Part shown: positions 15,405-25,388 of the stretch, one piece after another | Position numbering within the stretch: position 1 is the first letter of the stretch | Layout of the letters: the number at the start of each line of letters is the position of its first letter | Source: Bacteroidia bacterium | Lineage (GTDB): Bacteria > Bacteroidota > Bacteroidia > Cytophagales > Cyclobacteriaceae | Direction of reading: 5' to 3' | Length of the DNA: 64,000 nucleotides | Assembly (NCBI GenBank): GCA_030426345.1 | Contig: JAUHYU010000008.1 | Span: 1 to 64,000, forward strand | Made by a program: the position numbers and the translations under genes | Notes under the pieces: model-generated | What the model saw: the letters and a program-made list of their open reading frames with translations, nothing else | What the model was told of the DNA's origin: nothing | The model's database searches: none

Positions 15405-18400
15405 TCAGTGCCCAGCATCTTTTATAAACTTGCCACGTTTCAGAGTACCATTTTGCGAACTGATTACATATACGTAAACCGCATCTTTTACGCCTGAAAT
15501 ATCCATATCAACTCTTTCTTCTTGGAAAGGTAATTTCTTATTCATTACCTGAGATCCCATTAGATCATATAGAGTAATGGAAAGTTCCTCAGCGCTAGAA
15601 TAGTATTCAGGTGATATGTCAATGAAAAATCTACCGCTTGATGGATTAGGATAAACGCTTATTTCCTTCAAGTCAGAATTAAATGTTGATCTTTCTTTTA
15701 CCTCATCGGCTAGTCTAGCAGAAGAGTTTGTATTTGCCAATGCTTGAATTTCACTTGGAGAAAGTACCTTATTATAAATACGAACATCGTCAATAGAGCC
15801 ATTCCAAGCTTCTTTATGGTTTACTTGCTTTCCAATATATGCGTTTTCCGGAATTAGAGACCAGTTTTTTACTTCTGAAAGTACCATAACTCCATCCGCA
15901 TACATTTTAGCAGTATTGCCATCATATGTGAGTACAATGTGGTGCCATACTCCGACCTTCCAGAAATCCTTAACGATTACATCATCGCCATAACCTCCTC
16001 CATTTAATTCAGTACCATGCCGTCCGATAAACATGGCACTTGAAGTAACAGGTGATCCATAGGAGGCAATCCAATTGTACTCATCTGAAATATCGTTTGT
16101 TTTAGCCCAAGCACTCATACTTCGTGGGGATTTTCCTGCTGGTAGTTGTTTTGGGTTGTCAAGGATTACATATTGATCATTTCCATTCAGGTTTAATGCA
16201 TGACTTCCTTCCTTGCCGTTAGTAGTGAAACTTGCCCCGTTTTTGAGCGTGCCATCGAATCCATTTCCAGAAACATCAACTGCATTGTTGTTCAAAGACC
16301 AGTGAGCGACAAGGTTTGAGCTTGGTGGAGCTACTGGTGGTTCTTGCGAAGAATACACCGTTAATTTTATGTCATCATAATTTGAAGCCCCGTCATTATC
16401 ATAAGCCGTCAGTCTGAAAACATATGTACCCTCAACCAAATTAACAACTTTTAATGTTGCAGTATTAGTAATTTGCAATGACGCGGGCGGGCCACTTACT
16501 TTAGTCCATTTATGGCTGGCAATGCTGCCATCGTTATCTGTGGCACTCCCAGTTATGAAAGAATAATCATAAGGCAGGATTGCTGTTGTGTCATTCCCTG
16601 CATTCACTACTGGTGCAATGTTTGCTGTTTGTGATCCATATACAGTTAATTTAACATCATCATAATTTGAAGCCCCGTCATTGTCATAGACCGTAAACCT
16701 GAAAACATATGTTCCTTCCACTAAATTCACAACTTTCAAGGTTGCAGAATTAGGGGTTTGCATAGTAGCATTAGATCCACTTACTTTAGTCCAGTTATAG
16801 TAGGCAATACTACCATCACTATCTGAAGCACTTCCGTAGATGAATGCATAGTCATATGGCAGGGTGGTTGAGACATCGTTACCTGCATTTGATACTGGTG
16901 CAATATTGGTCGAAACTGCTTTGTATACGGTCAACTTTACGTCATCGGTGGCAGTAGCACCGTCATTGTCTTTGACGGTCAATCTAAAAACATAAGTTCC
17001 TTCTACTAAATTCACAACTTTTAATGTAGCAGAATTAGGTGTTTGCATAGAGGCAGATGGTCCACTTACTTTAGTCCATAGGTAGGAAGAAATGCTACCG
17101 TCACTATCGGTTCCACTTCCGTATATAAAGGCGTAATCCATTGGAAGTGTAGTGCTTATATCATTACCGGCTTTTGCAACAGGAGCTATATTAGCTGTTG
17201 TTGCGGCTTTGTTTACAGTTACCTTAACGTCATCATATGAAGAAGCCCCACCATTATCATGGGCCGTAAATCTGAAAACGTAGGTTCCTTCCACCAAATT
17301 CACAACTTTCAATATGGCAGAATTCGGGGTTTGCAAATTAGCATTGGGGCCGCTTACTTTAGTCCATTTATAATATGCAATACTACCATCGCTGTCCGTT
17401 GCGCTTCCGTAGATGAACGCATAATCGTAAGGCAGCGTGGTGGTCAGATCGCTACCTGCATTTACCACAGGTGCAACATTACTTGTTGTTGCCGCTTTAT
17501 TCACGGTCAATTTCACATCGTCTGTAGAAGATGCCCCGTCATTATCTTTAACGGTAAGCCGGAAAACATAAGTGCCTTCCACTAGATTTACGGCCTTCAA
17601 TGTGGCAGTACTTGCGTTTTGCAAAGACGCATTAGGGCCGCTTATTTTAGCCCAAGAGTAGGATGAAATGGTTCCATCACTGTCTGTTCCGCTACCATTA
17701 AAAAAGGCGTAATCTATAGGTAGGGTTATAGTCGCATCGTTACCGGCTTTTGCCACGGGTGCTTGATTTGCAGGGGTAGAAGTACTTCCTTTTCTACGCT
17801 GTACAAGCATCCACTCATATATATTAGGATTTTGGTATGAATGATCAGTCGAGTATGCTTGGTCCCATACATAATGGTTAGCGCCAGGATATATCCTGAT
17901 TTTCGCCTTTGGATTTGCAACAGGAGATGTGCAGCTATTGATTGCATTGATCATATTTTGATCTGTTGTTATGGGGACCGATGTATCTTTATCTCCATGA
18001 AAGGACCAAACAGCAATCCCTCGATCTGCAACAACACAACCCTTGCTTGGGTCAGCCCAACCACAAACAGGTGTAGCACTTGCATATTTATTTGATGCAT
18101 TTTCATTACTATATGTCGCAGCAAAAGTACCACCGCCACCTAGACTAAGACCAGTTATGTGCACCCTGTCTTTATCAACTTTATATGTTTCTATAACGTA
18201 TCTCACTAAATCGTCAACATAACTATTAGGCCAATTACCATAGTTAGTTGTCAATTGTGGTGCTACCATTACAAAGTATTCTTTTTTTCCGTTGACAGTA
18301 AAACCCATATCATGCCCCTTCTTATTAACATGGTTGAAGGGGCCATATGCCAAAACCTTTCCCATAGCAGCATTGTCATTACCTCTTTCATTCAATCCGT

Positions 18401-18563
18401 GCAAGAAAATAATTACAGGATATGAAGTACTGGATGTTGCATAACCCGGAGGCAAGTATTCCCAAAAGTTAACCCCTTTTGGAGAAACTCTTTTTGCAAG
18501 TTGAGCCGAGGTATTTGAAGAGATAAATACTATCAATATTAATTGAAGTACGAAAATTTTCAT
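15405..18563 (-). CDS. Secreted esterase with five PKD-like repeats, LamG domain and type IX sorting tail
   Basis: I start at ATG 18563 (1052 residues), which gives the signal peptide MKIFVLQLILIVFISSNTSA and lies just after a -7 promoter element; an ATG at 18677 would precede that promoter. Residues about 22-265 are an alpha/beta-hydrolase esterase with HGLNERG, the nucleophile elbow GLSLGGG (Ser140), FHGDKDTS and a GANHYVW histidine. Five PKD-like repeats of about 95 residues run from 268 to about 737, followed by a LamG/concanavalin-like domain and, from about 975, a type IX secretion sorting domain (VYPNPSSGRF). The enzyme is probably displayed on the cell surface and removes ester groups from polysaccharides. 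Confidence 0.88.
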   Translation of the reverse strand: MKIFVLQLILIVFISSNTSAQLAKRVSPKGVNFWEYLPPGYATSSTSYPVIIFLHGLNERGNDNAAMGKVLAYGPFNHVNKKGHDMGFTVNGKKEYFVMVAPQLTTNYGNWPNSYVDDLVRYVIETYKVDKDRVHITGLSLGGGGTFAATYSNENASNKYASATPVCGWADPSKGCVVADRGIAVWSFHGDKDTSVPITTDQNMINAINSCTSPVANPKAKIRIYPGANHYVWDQAYSTDHSYQNPNIYEWMLVQRRKGSTSTPANQAPVAKAGNDATITLPIDYAFFNGSGTDSDGTISSYSWAKISGPNASLQNASTATLKAVNLVEGTYVFRLTVKDNDGASSTDDVKLTVNKAATTSNVAPVVNAGSDLTTTLPYDYAFIYGSATDSDGSIAYYKWTKVSGPNANLQTPNSAILKVVNLVEGTYVFRFTAHDNGGASSYDDVKVTVNKAATTANIAPVAKAGNDISTTLPMDYAFIYGSGTDSDGSISSYLWTKVSGPSASMQTPNSATLKVVNLVEGTYVFRLTVKDNDGATATDDVKLTVYKAVSTNIAPVSNAGNDVSTTLPYDYAFIYGSASDSDGSIAYYNWTKVSGSNATMQTPNSATLKVVNLVEGTYVFRFTVYDNDGASNYDDVKLTVYGSQTANIAPVVNAGNDTTAILPYDYSFITGSATDNDGSIASHKWTKVSGPPASLQITNTATLKVVNLVEGTYVFRLTAYDNDGASNYDDIKLTVYSSQEPPVAPPSSNLVAHWSLNNNAVDVSGNGFDGTLKNGASFTTNGKEGSHALNLNGNDQYVILDNPKQLPAGKSPRSMSAWAKTNDISDEYNWIASYGSPVTSSAMFIGRHGTELNGGGYGDDVIVKDFWKVGVWHHIVLTYDGNTAKMYADGVMVLSEVKNWSLIPENAYIGKQVNHKEAWNGSIDDVRIYNKVLSPSEIQALANTNSSARLADEVKERSTFNSDLKEISVYPNPSSGRFFIDISPEYYSSAEELSITLYDLMGSQVMNKKLPFQEERVDMDISGVKDAVYVYVISSQNGTLKRGKFIKDAGH
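16353..17762 (-). repeat. Five tandem ~285-bp direct repeats encoding PKD-like domains
   Basis: Five consecutive units within the esterase gene encode nearly the same protein, each with TLP-DYAF, a DSDGSI core, KVVNLVEGTYVFR and DNDGAS. The shared segment VVNLVEGTYVF is unchanged in four units and differs by one residue in the first. Similarity is strong at DNA level too, so unit number may vary by recombination. Confidence 0.88.
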
Positions 18564-18636
18564 TAATCTTAGAAAACACATTGGTTGGTGATTTTTTTGG
18601 TTATTGAAGAAAAAATTTGTTTGGTCATTAAGGCCA

Positions 18637-18644
18637 CAAAGATA
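18637..18644 (-). promoter_or_regulatory. Bacteroidota -7 promoter element (TATCTTTG) for the esterase gene
   Basis: Read on the minus strand the octamer is TATCTTTG, an exact TAnnTTTG match, giving a leader of roughly 65 bases before ATG 18563. No well-spaced -33 TTG element is evident. Confidence 0.5.
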
Positions 18645-19296
18645 TTTATTTCGTGAACTTGCAGGGGGTTTATTCAATTCAAAAAACTATAATGTAACAT
18701 TTTATTAAATATTAATTATCATCTATTATTACAATAATATTGACTTAAATATATCCTGGCATAGGATTTTCCTTTATAAAATACTATTTAGGGATATCTA
18801 GACTTGATTTTTTTTTACAGTTTTGAGTCTCATTTACGACTTGTAAAGGTTGGATTGATCGATGATTCTAATTTCTTCTGGAAATATTGATATTTTATTC
18901 AAAAACATACATGTACTTTTTTTGCAAAAATTTAAACAAAATGAATTAAAAACAAAGCATTTTTACTTTCTTTATGATCTAAATCAATATTAAATAAGTT
19001 TGTGACAACTTTTGCACCATGAAAATTCTTGAAATTGAATTTTCGTTTAGAATAACCTGAGGTAAGGTTATTGTTTTAAGATTGATAGTTTGAGTGATAT
19101 TTATTAGCAAAACGCATCATTATAAATTGCAATATTTTTATTTTTCGCTTGATTTAAACTTAAAATGTACAATTTATTAGGAGAAAATAAAGCTATTTTT
19201 TTGATTCTAAAAAGGACTAAAGTATACATAATCGTGTTATTGATATTTTAATGCCTAGCAGACCTTCATAAGAATAATGTAATGCTATTTTAGTTG
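18645..19296. other. AT-rich gene-free spacer between the two esterase genes
   Basis: About 650 bases of very AT-rich sequence with no open frame above a dozen codons that looks coding, no recognisable RNA, and no remnant of the PKD repeats. It contains several poly-T and poly-A runs. It may hold upstream control elements for the large esterase gene, but I can name none beyond the -7 box. Confidence 0.6.
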
Positions 19297-19326
19297 ATCT
19301 ATTTCTAATTTAAATTAGAAATAGAT
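19297..19326 (-). terminator. 30-bp perfect palindrome overlapping the end of the small esterase gene
   Basis: Bases 19297-19311 are the exact reverse complement of 19312-19326, centred on TTTAAA. The last codons and TAG stop (19305-19307) of the esterase gene lie inside it. It is AT-rich and lacks a strong T-tract, so terminator function is only probable. Confidence 0.5.
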
Positions 19327-20162
19327 GTCAGATTATCAGACCCATTATTGATCCACTCTGTTTCTATTTTGTCTTCTTTTTTATGTTGCATAAGCATCCA
19401 CTCATACATATTCGGGTTTTGATAGGAATGGTCTACAGAGTATGCTAGATTCCAAATATAGTGGTTAACTCCTGAATAAATCCTAAATTTTGCCTTTGGG
19501 CTTGCAACAGGAGTTGTGCAGTTATTGATAGCGTTGATCATGTTTTGATCTGAACTAATAGATATAGTTCCATCTGTATCACCATGAAAGGCCCAGACTG
19601 CTATTCCACGGTCTGCGATAACACACCCTTTACTTGGCCTAGCCCATCCGCAAACCGGTGCAGCACTTGCGTACTTATTGGGTTCATTGGCATCGCTAAC
19701 TGCAACAGCCCATGTAGAGCCACCTCCCTTACTAAGTCCAGTTACGTGCACTCTGTTTTTATCAACTTTGTAATTATCAATAATATACTTCACAAAGTCA
19801 TCAACTAAGGTCATTGACCAACTTCTGGAAGCCGTTTGGGGTGACATTACCAAGAAATGCTCCTTTTTTCCATTAACGAAAAACCCCATATCATGCCCAT
19901 TCTTAATGTGCTTGGGAGGTCCGTGTCTCATAACCTTAGTCATATCCGTAGTTCCATTACCACGTTCATCCATTCCATGAAGAAATATTATAAGCGGATA
20001 TGTATCATACGAGGATTGATAATCTGGTGGCAGATATTCCCAGTAAGAAACACCCTGTGGTGACACCTGAGATATTTGTGTTTCAGGAAATAGATATGCT
20101 GAAATGATTCTTATCAAGAATAATTGAAGAAGAAAAATTATCGTTAGTGTTTGATGCCTCAT
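19305..20162 (-). CDS. Secreted esterase, single-domain paralogue
   Basis: A 285-residue secreted alpha/beta-hydrolase very similar to the N-terminal domain of the neighbouring 1052-residue esterase: shared HGMDERG, GLSKGGG (Ser144), the CGWA-PSKGCV-ADRGIAVW segment, FHGDTDG and GVNHYIW. It has an N-terminal hydrophobic signal but no PKD repeats, LamG or sorting domain, so it would be released or periplasmic rather than attached to the surface. The two genes are co-directional, about 740 bases apart, and look like a duplication with domain gain or loss. Transcription runs from this gene toward the larger one, with a palindrome in between. Confidence 0.87.
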   Translation of the reverse strand: MRHQTLTIIFLLQLFLIRIISAYLFPETQISQVSPQGVSYWEYLPPDYQSSYDTYPLIIFLHGMDERGNGTTDMTKVMRHGPPKHIKNGHDMGFFVNGKKEHFLVMSPQTASRSWSMTLVDDFVKYIIDNYKVDKNRVHVTGLSKGGGSTWAVAVSDANEPNKYASAAPVCGWARPSKGCVIADRGIAVWAFHGDTDGTISISSDQNMINAINNCTTPVASPKAKFRIYSGVNHYIWNLAYSVDHSYQNPNMYEWMLMQHKKEDKIETEWINNGSDNLTSISNLN

Positions 20163-20326
20163 GCTTGATAGAATTATTCTTTGATTTTATCAACTTAGGT
20201 GAATTGACCAATGATTATATTTTGTACTAAAAATATTAATAATTATTGAGAAAACCTGTTAGGCCATTTTCAATATATTTTGAAATTTATTTTTTAAATG
20301 AAAATCACAAACCGAAGTATGCTAGC

Positions 20327-21004
20327 TCAAAATCCACGATCTGAAAGGTATTTCTCATAAATCTCCTTGCCATGAGGTATGGACTGAATACACCATTTGA
20401 TCTTTAAATCAATAACTTCTTCAAGAGACAAATGCCAGTTGACCCCTATGCTCTCCCTCAATCTACTAAGGACATTTTGCAGTACTAGAGCTACGGATAT
20501 GGAAATATTAAAGCTTTCGGCAAATCCAAACATTGGTATGCAAATATGTGCATCTGCCTGATCTAAAATTTCTTGTGACAGCCCTTTTCTCTCTTTACCA
20601 AAAAAGAAAGCAGATTTTTGTTTGATATCAAAGTTTTCTAAGCGGCTATCACAGGCATGAGGAGTGGTTGCAATAATGGAATATCCATGTGATTTGAGGG
20701 TATCTATACAATTTTGTGTGTTATTTGAGTATTTACTATAATAATGGAGATCAACCCACTTTTCTGTTCCTTGGGTCATGCCTTTGGCTAAATGATAGCG
20801 GTTATATTCTTCGATGATATGCAAATCCTGAATGCCAAAGCAATCACAATTCCTAATTAATGCACTTGCATTGTGCTCCTGATAGGTATCTTCCGCAACT
20901 ATAGTAAAATGTCGTGTTCGGTTGGCAGATATTTTGTCGAATAATAATTTCCTATGGGGTGTGAGGTATGATTCTAAATAATCTAGATGCTCTTTTTTAT
21001 TCAT
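20327..21004 (-). CDS. trmH: tRNA (guanosine-2'-O-)-methyltransferase, TrmH type
   Basis: A 225-residue SPOUT-class RNA methyltransferase. The three SpoU motifs are visible: NASALIRNCDCFG near residue 44, FGKERKGLS near 136, and IPMFGFAESFNISISVAL near 156-173. It should transfer methyl from S-adenosylmethionine to the 2'-O of G18 in tRNAs. The N-terminal helix and the C-terminal extension after motif 3 match TrmH rather than the 23S rRNA enzyme RlmB, which has an extra N-terminal domain. It stands alone on the minus strand. Confidence 0.85.
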   Translation of the reverse strand: MNKKEHLDYLESYLTPHRKLLFDKISANRTRHFTIVAEDTYQEHNASALIRNCDCFGIQDLHIIEEYNRYHLAKGMTQGTEKWVDLHYYSKYSNNTQNCIDTLKSHGYSIIATTPHACDSRLENFDIKQKSAFFFGKERKGLSQEILDQADAHICIPMFGFAESFNISISVALVLQNVLSRLRESIGVNWHLSLEEVIDLKIKWCIQSIPHGKEIYEKYLSDRGF

Positions 21005-21086
21005 GGGGCAAATAGTATGGTTTCAATTTTTATATTAAAAAAAATGTATTGACATGGCAAAAAATAGTTATTGCTTTTTGAAAGAA

Positions 21087-23423
21087 TTAAAGCATCCCTA
21101 GTTCATAGGACAGCCGGATGGCAAAGGCACCATCTTCTGCATCTGGGCCAAACCCAACAAAAGTCCCAACTCCCAATCCTCCGTAAAAGTATTTGTAAAA
21201 TTTTAATCTTAATAAGTTATTTATCATCACACCGGCTTCATAATATCCGTCAGAGTAGTCCCTTACTTCAATTTCTTCATGAATATCTTTATTACCTTTG
21301 ATTTTACCCCAACCTAAATTTAGCGCCAAAGCAAGCTCAGGCTTGAATTTTGATTTTTTAAAAATCACATTCCCAAAATTATAATTTACAAAGGAATGTA
21401 TGTAGCGATCTGTAAAAAAGCCATATAATTTCATGGTTTGAAAAGCATTATGGATAATAATACCCGTTAGTTTAAACTCAGTTCCAGGGCCTCCATACAT
21501 TACTTGGTAGGGTTGGTCGGTTGTCATAATTCCTCCGTCCAATACCATGCTGATTTTTGAATCTTCGTGCATTTGAATGGTAGATTTTAATCTGCCGTTC
21601 CATTTCCAATAATCATATTCACCACCAAGCAGACCATTCCATCCTCTTGTAATATTTAGAAAAAGGTTACTGGTAACAGTCTTATTTCCATAAATCACAT
21701 ATCTTAAATTTGGATGTTCTATAAAAGGTGTGCCGATATTAAACAATACTGAAGTTTCAGTAAAGTTGAAAGTTTGGGTATCCGATAGATCGCTCTGTTG
21801 CGGAGTATATACATAATCATATAGCGGTTTTAATGAATAGTTGTTTAATAACGCAGAAGCAGTCACAAAGGAATTTAATTTTGACCGGAGGGTGACCTGA
21901 GCTGATCTGTAATCATCCATTCTGCTTGTGAAAAAATCTTTGACAAGATCCTGCCTTTTATCCAGATAACCAACAACCCCTGGTTCACGTAGATCTCTCA
22001 TATATTTAATTGATAGTAGATTGTTTCTTTGTGGGCCAAAATAGGCCCCGAGATTACCCCCATATTTGAATTTCCCATCCTTTATACCATATCCAATATA
22101 GCCACCTATTGAAAATACATCTGATATATTTTCATGAGATTGAAGTCCCAGGCCTATTCTAACAGCTTCAAATCTATTGATTGCGAAAACATTATTTATA
22201 TTAAAGTATCGTGTGCGATAGCCTATTCTCTCTTCGAAAATTTTACCCATCACAGAGAGCGCATTGGAGGATACAAACTTTCTATCGGCGGTATCTTTTT
22301 TAATATACTCCACCTGCTCACGATTTATTTGGGTCATCATCCAGGTGTCATCACTTGTGGAATCTTTTTTATTGTCAAATAGTGTCAGATCCAGCCATTT
22401 GGTATTTGAGGTGTTCTTGATATCGAAATTTGGAGAAGAATTTCGGCTGTTAAAGATTATTTTAGACTTACTTTTAAAATTCGGAATATTATTTAGAGGT
22501 AAAACAATGACAACTTCCTTCATGAAAACAGACTTTTTTTTGGTGGGAACTTGTGTGTAGGCTACTGAAAAATCTTGAATTTTCAGGTTGTTTGGTAAAA
22601 AATACCCTCCTCTGTTTTCATGGGTACCATTGGTGAAATATAGAAGGCCCGTCATTCCAAGAAATTTGCGATGTGGTTTGGGCTTGAACAACACCATATG
22701 TATAGTGTCTTTAGCTTTTGCATTGGATTCTATCAGAGCAAAATCATATTGCCGGTATGCACTTTTAAATAGTGGATTGTAGAATTTCAAACCCATAGCG
22801 GTGATATATTCATTGCGTTCCGAAATGGAATATGTATGAAGGGGAATATATCTGAGCTCACTGCTATCTCCATCTAAATAATGTGATGTTATGACTCGGG
22901 AATATTTTTTATCAGGAAAAGTGTAGCGATTTTCAGTGATCGTTTCTACTGTTTTTACATGCTCCCAACTTTTGCTACTCTTCTTTGATTGTTCAAGTAC
23001 TTCAATTTCAGTAAAACTTAAAAAATCGAATGATTCCTGTCGAAGTGCACTTGTGAGCGAGAGGCTTTTGTGATAATTTTCCAATATCTCATTTCCACTT
23101 CTTAATTGCTCCTCATCGAATTGAATATTGCCTCTAGGGTTGAGTTCGACAATAAATAAAGAATCATTTTTGTCTAGTTTTACTGATCTGGAATTGTAAA
23201 AAGGGTGGCTTACATTTACCTGTTCTCCATGGTTCAGCTTTACGTCCCCTCGTACATCTGATGTGTAGTTGACATTGGTTTCTTGATTAGTTAATTGTGC
23301 AAATGGAATGCCCTCATTAGTTGTCGCATCAATGATCCTAGTTTTCTGAGATTGAGCCATCGCCCCTCCAAAAAGAAGTATAGTAACGAAATTGAAGAAT
23401 AAAAAGAGGAGTTTTAGCTGCAC
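21087..23423 (-). CDS. DUF5686 family outer-membrane protein
   Basis: A 778-residue exported protein. The signal peptide ends near GGAMAQS. Residues about 28-95 look like a carboxypeptidase-regulatory-like beta domain (ATNEGIPFAQL, TSDVRGDVKL), then a middle region, and a C-terminal half with alternating strands ending in FAIRLSYELGML, typical of an outer-membrane barrel with a final aromatic/leucine residue. This architecture is DUF5686, common in Bacteroidota and of unknown function. It is probably inserted in the outer membrane. Confidence 0.8.
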   Translation of the reverse strand: MQLKLLFLFFNFVTILLFGGAMAQSQKTRIIDATTNEGIPFAQLTNQETNVNYTSDVRGDVKLNHGEQVNVSHPFYNSRSVKLDKNDSLFIVELNPRGNIQFDEEQLRSGNEILENYHKSLSLTSALRQESFDFLSFTEIEVLEQSKKSSKSWEHVKTVETITENRYTFPDKKYSRVITSHYLDGDSSELRYIPLHTYSISERNEYITAMGLKFYNPLFKSAYRQYDFALIESNAKAKDTIHMVLFKPKPHRKFLGMTGLLYFTNGTHENRGGYFLPNNLKIQDFSVAYTQVPTKKKSVFMKEVVIVLPLNNIPNFKSKSKIIFNSRNSSPNFDIKNTSNTKWLDLTLFDNKKDSTSDDTWMMTQINREQVEYIKKDTADRKFVSSNALSVMGKIFEERIGYRTRYFNINNVFAINRFEAVRIGLGLQSHENISDVFSIGGYIGYGIKDGKFKYGGNLGAYFGPQRNNLLSIKYMRDLREPGVVGYLDKRQDLVKDFFTSRMDDYRSAQVTLRSKLNSFVTASALLNNYSLKPLYDYVYTPQQSDLSDTQTFNFTETSVLFNIGTPFIEHPNLRYVIYGNKTVTSNLFLNITRGWNGLLGGEYDYWKWNGRLKSTIQMHEDSKISMVLDGGIMTTDQPYQVMYGGPGTEFKLTGIIIHNAFQTMKLYGFFTDRYIHSFVNYNFGNVIFKKSKFKPELALALNLGWGKIKGNKDIHEEIEVRDYSDGYYEAGVMINNLLRLKFYKYFYGGLGVGTFVGFGPDAEDGAFAIRLSYELGML

Positions 23424-23608
23424 ATGGATAGGTTTATGTGGATTTTATAAGACTCAAATATGTTGAAAAATATTGATCTTTAACCATCGGTTTTAGTATT
23501 TTATGATATTAAAAAAGGCCTCAAAATCCATGAATATTTTCAGTCAATTTGATGGAATTATTTTTCATTGTTTTAATTTTAAGTCTTTTACTTGTTATCC
23601 AAACGACT

Positions 23609-24337
23609 TTGAATACTTTAAAATATATTGTACTTGGTTTAGTAATTGTTATTGCTACAGCTTCATTTGCATTTTCGCAGGAATCATCCGGCCAAAACAA
23701 GCAATTTTGGGCTTACACGTACTTTAACTGGAGATTGAACGACAAATGGGTTTATAACCATGATTTTGGTTACCAACATTCCTACGCTAGTCCTTCATTA
23801 ACTACCCTTTTTACACGCTCTCAGTTTAATAGTCAATTAAGTGGTTTATTCAGTCTACATGGAGGGTTAAACCTTATTTATAAAATCAATGAATCAAATA
23901 GTAATGCTTTGGAAGTTAGGCCATGGGCTGGTGCAAAGTTGAGATGGCCATATTTTTGGCGATTAAATTTTGTGCATTATTTAAGGTTTGAAGAACGTTT
24001 AGAAGTTATACAATCTCAAAAGGATTGGGATAGTCATTTCAGGTTTAGGTACAGGTTAAGCTCAAATGTGCCAATAAACCATGCAGCCATTACAGATGGG
24101 ACATTGTATGGATTGTTTGCGTATGAAATTTTCAGTGTTTCATTTGGGGATGACTTACGCTTTACCACGGCGGCTACACAGAGATTTGAGTTGGGACTAG
24201 GTTATCAGCAGAACATAAAAAATAGATATGAGTTCGTTGTTATGGGATACAACTCGAAAGCAGAAGGTTCTGATAATTATAATTTTTCTGATCTTGTATT
24301 TTTTCTAAAATACAGGAGGTTTATCAACTGGGAATGA
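23609..24337 (+). CDS. DUF2490-like outer-membrane protein
   Basis: A beta-rich exported protein of about 242 residues. TTG 23609 gives a canonical signal peptide (MNTLKYIVLGLVIVIATASFAFSQ would follow); an ATG at 23549 adds a second hydrophobic stretch, so the start is uncertain. The mature part has FWAYTYFNWRLNDKWVY, WAGAKLRWPYF and FRYRLSSN, an aromatic alternating pattern as in DUF2490 outer-membrane proteins. Its function is unknown. Its stop abuts the stop of the convergent kinase gene with no base between. Confidence 0.72.
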   Translation: MNTLKYIVLGLVIVIATASFAFSQESSGQNKQFWAYTYFNWRLNDKWVYNHDFGYQHSYASPSLTTLFTRSQFNSQLSGLFSLHGGLNLIYKINESNSNALEVRPWAGAKLRWPYFWRLNFVHYLRFEERLEVIQSQKDWDSHFRFRYRLSSNVPINHAAITDGTLYGLFAYEIFSVSFGDDLRFTTAATQRFELGLGYQQNIKNRYEFVVMGYNSKAEGSDNYNFSDLVFFLKYRRFINWE

Positions 24338-25255
24338 TCAACAAATGATTTTTATAGCGGCTGGTATTATTTCTACATCCACTTTGTTTACCTCTCCGAC
24401 CACCTCTCCGTCTACTTGCAACGTTTCAAAATCATTGACAGCAATAGAAGCTTTTTCGCAGGTAATAATCTGAATCAAGTCTGTACGATCCGGTTTAGTA
24501 TTGTGGATTGAGCTATAAAGTAATCGGATGAATCCCGACAAGCTTATTTTCTTAATAATGCATATTTCAAAAATTCCATCTGTCAGTATGCCAATTGGGT
24601 TGATTACCGCGCCTGTACCATACATGGTTGCGTTGGCGATTACGATCATATACGCCTTTCCATCATATGTTTCCCGGTCTGCTACTAGCTCATAGGCTAT
24701 TTGCTTCCGCTGTCGGAATACCTTAAAAGCTAACCTAGCATAGCCGAAATACCCCCTTATTTTTTCTGCATCGAAACGCTTTACTATTTTGGCATTGAGT
24801 CCAATATCACTCAAGTGCATGGAAAAATACTGCTTATTTATCTGCAAAAGGTCGATTGTCCGCACCCGTTCCTTTCTAATAATACCCCAGCATAGTTTGA
24901 AACGCTGATGCGGATCAAGACTAATGTTTATGTCTGGGATTTTAGGTATTTCCAGTTCTTTAGACATGCCATTGGCGGAACCAAAGGGAATGAGACCTAT
25001 CCTGATCTTAGTTCTTTTTACAATCTGGGCTATGAGTAGCAGTGTTCCATCTCCTCCAACTGCAACAATAGTTTTTGGGTTGGTATTGGCAATTAGTTTT
25101 CTTAGCACATCTGCATCGTTTTGCCCGGTGGTTTTATATATTTGGTAAGAAAAGTTTTGGCGTGAACTTTCTGCTTCTATAAAACTATAAAAGTCCGTTT
25201 TATCATTTCCACCGGATATTGGATTAACAACTATCAAATAGTCTAATACACTCAT
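24338..25255 (-). CDS. Diacylglycerol kinase-family lipid kinase (YegS/BmrU-like)
   Basis: A 305-residue lipid kinase. The nucleotide-binding motifs are VNPISGGNDK at the N-terminus, VAVGGDGTLLL near residue 65, and IPFGSANGMSKEL near 97. It should phosphorylate diacylglycerol or a related lipid, using ATP, at the inner face of the membrane. The exact substrate (diacylglycerol, phosphatidylglycerol or sphingoid base) cannot be told; sphingolipid-related kinases of this family exist in Bacteroidota. It is monocistronic and divergent from the sulfatase at 25389. Confidence 0.82.
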   Translation of the reverse strand: MSVLDYLIVVNPISGGNDKTDFYSFIEAESSRQNFSYQIYKTTGQNDADVLRKLIANTNPKTIVAVGGDGTLLLIAQIVKRTKIRIGLIPFGSANGMSKELEIPKIPDINISLDPHQRFKLCWGIIRKERVRTIDLLQINKQYFSMHLSDIGLNAKIVKRFDAEKIRGYFGYARLAFKVFRQRKQIAYELVADRETYDGKAYMIVIANATMYGTGAVINPIGILTDGIFEICIIKKISLSGFIRLLYSSIHNTKPDRTDLIQIITCEKASIAVNDFETLQVDGEVVGEVNKVDVEIIPAAIKIIC

Positions 25256-25388
25256 GCGTCTTTGCTATGGATTGTATATATTTTGAGCAAAATATAAGGA
25301 CATTTGTAAAATAAACGAAGCATAATCAATTTGACTTTCTAATAGTGATATTCTTCTTTATATTCGAGATCAAGGATAATATAAAAAA

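Noticed and set aside
16353-17762. Regular direct repeats that might be taken for a CRISPR array
   Set aside because: The unit is about 285 bp, has no spacer structure, and keeps an open frame encoding PKD-like domains.
18564-18677. An N-terminal extension of the large esterase to ATG 18677
   Set aside because: It would place the start upstream of the TATCTTTG promoter element and bury the signal peptide behind about 38 polar residues.
15405-20162. An insertion sequence or integron as the cause of the esterase duplication
   Set aside because: No transposase, terminal inverted repeat or attachment site is visible near either copy.
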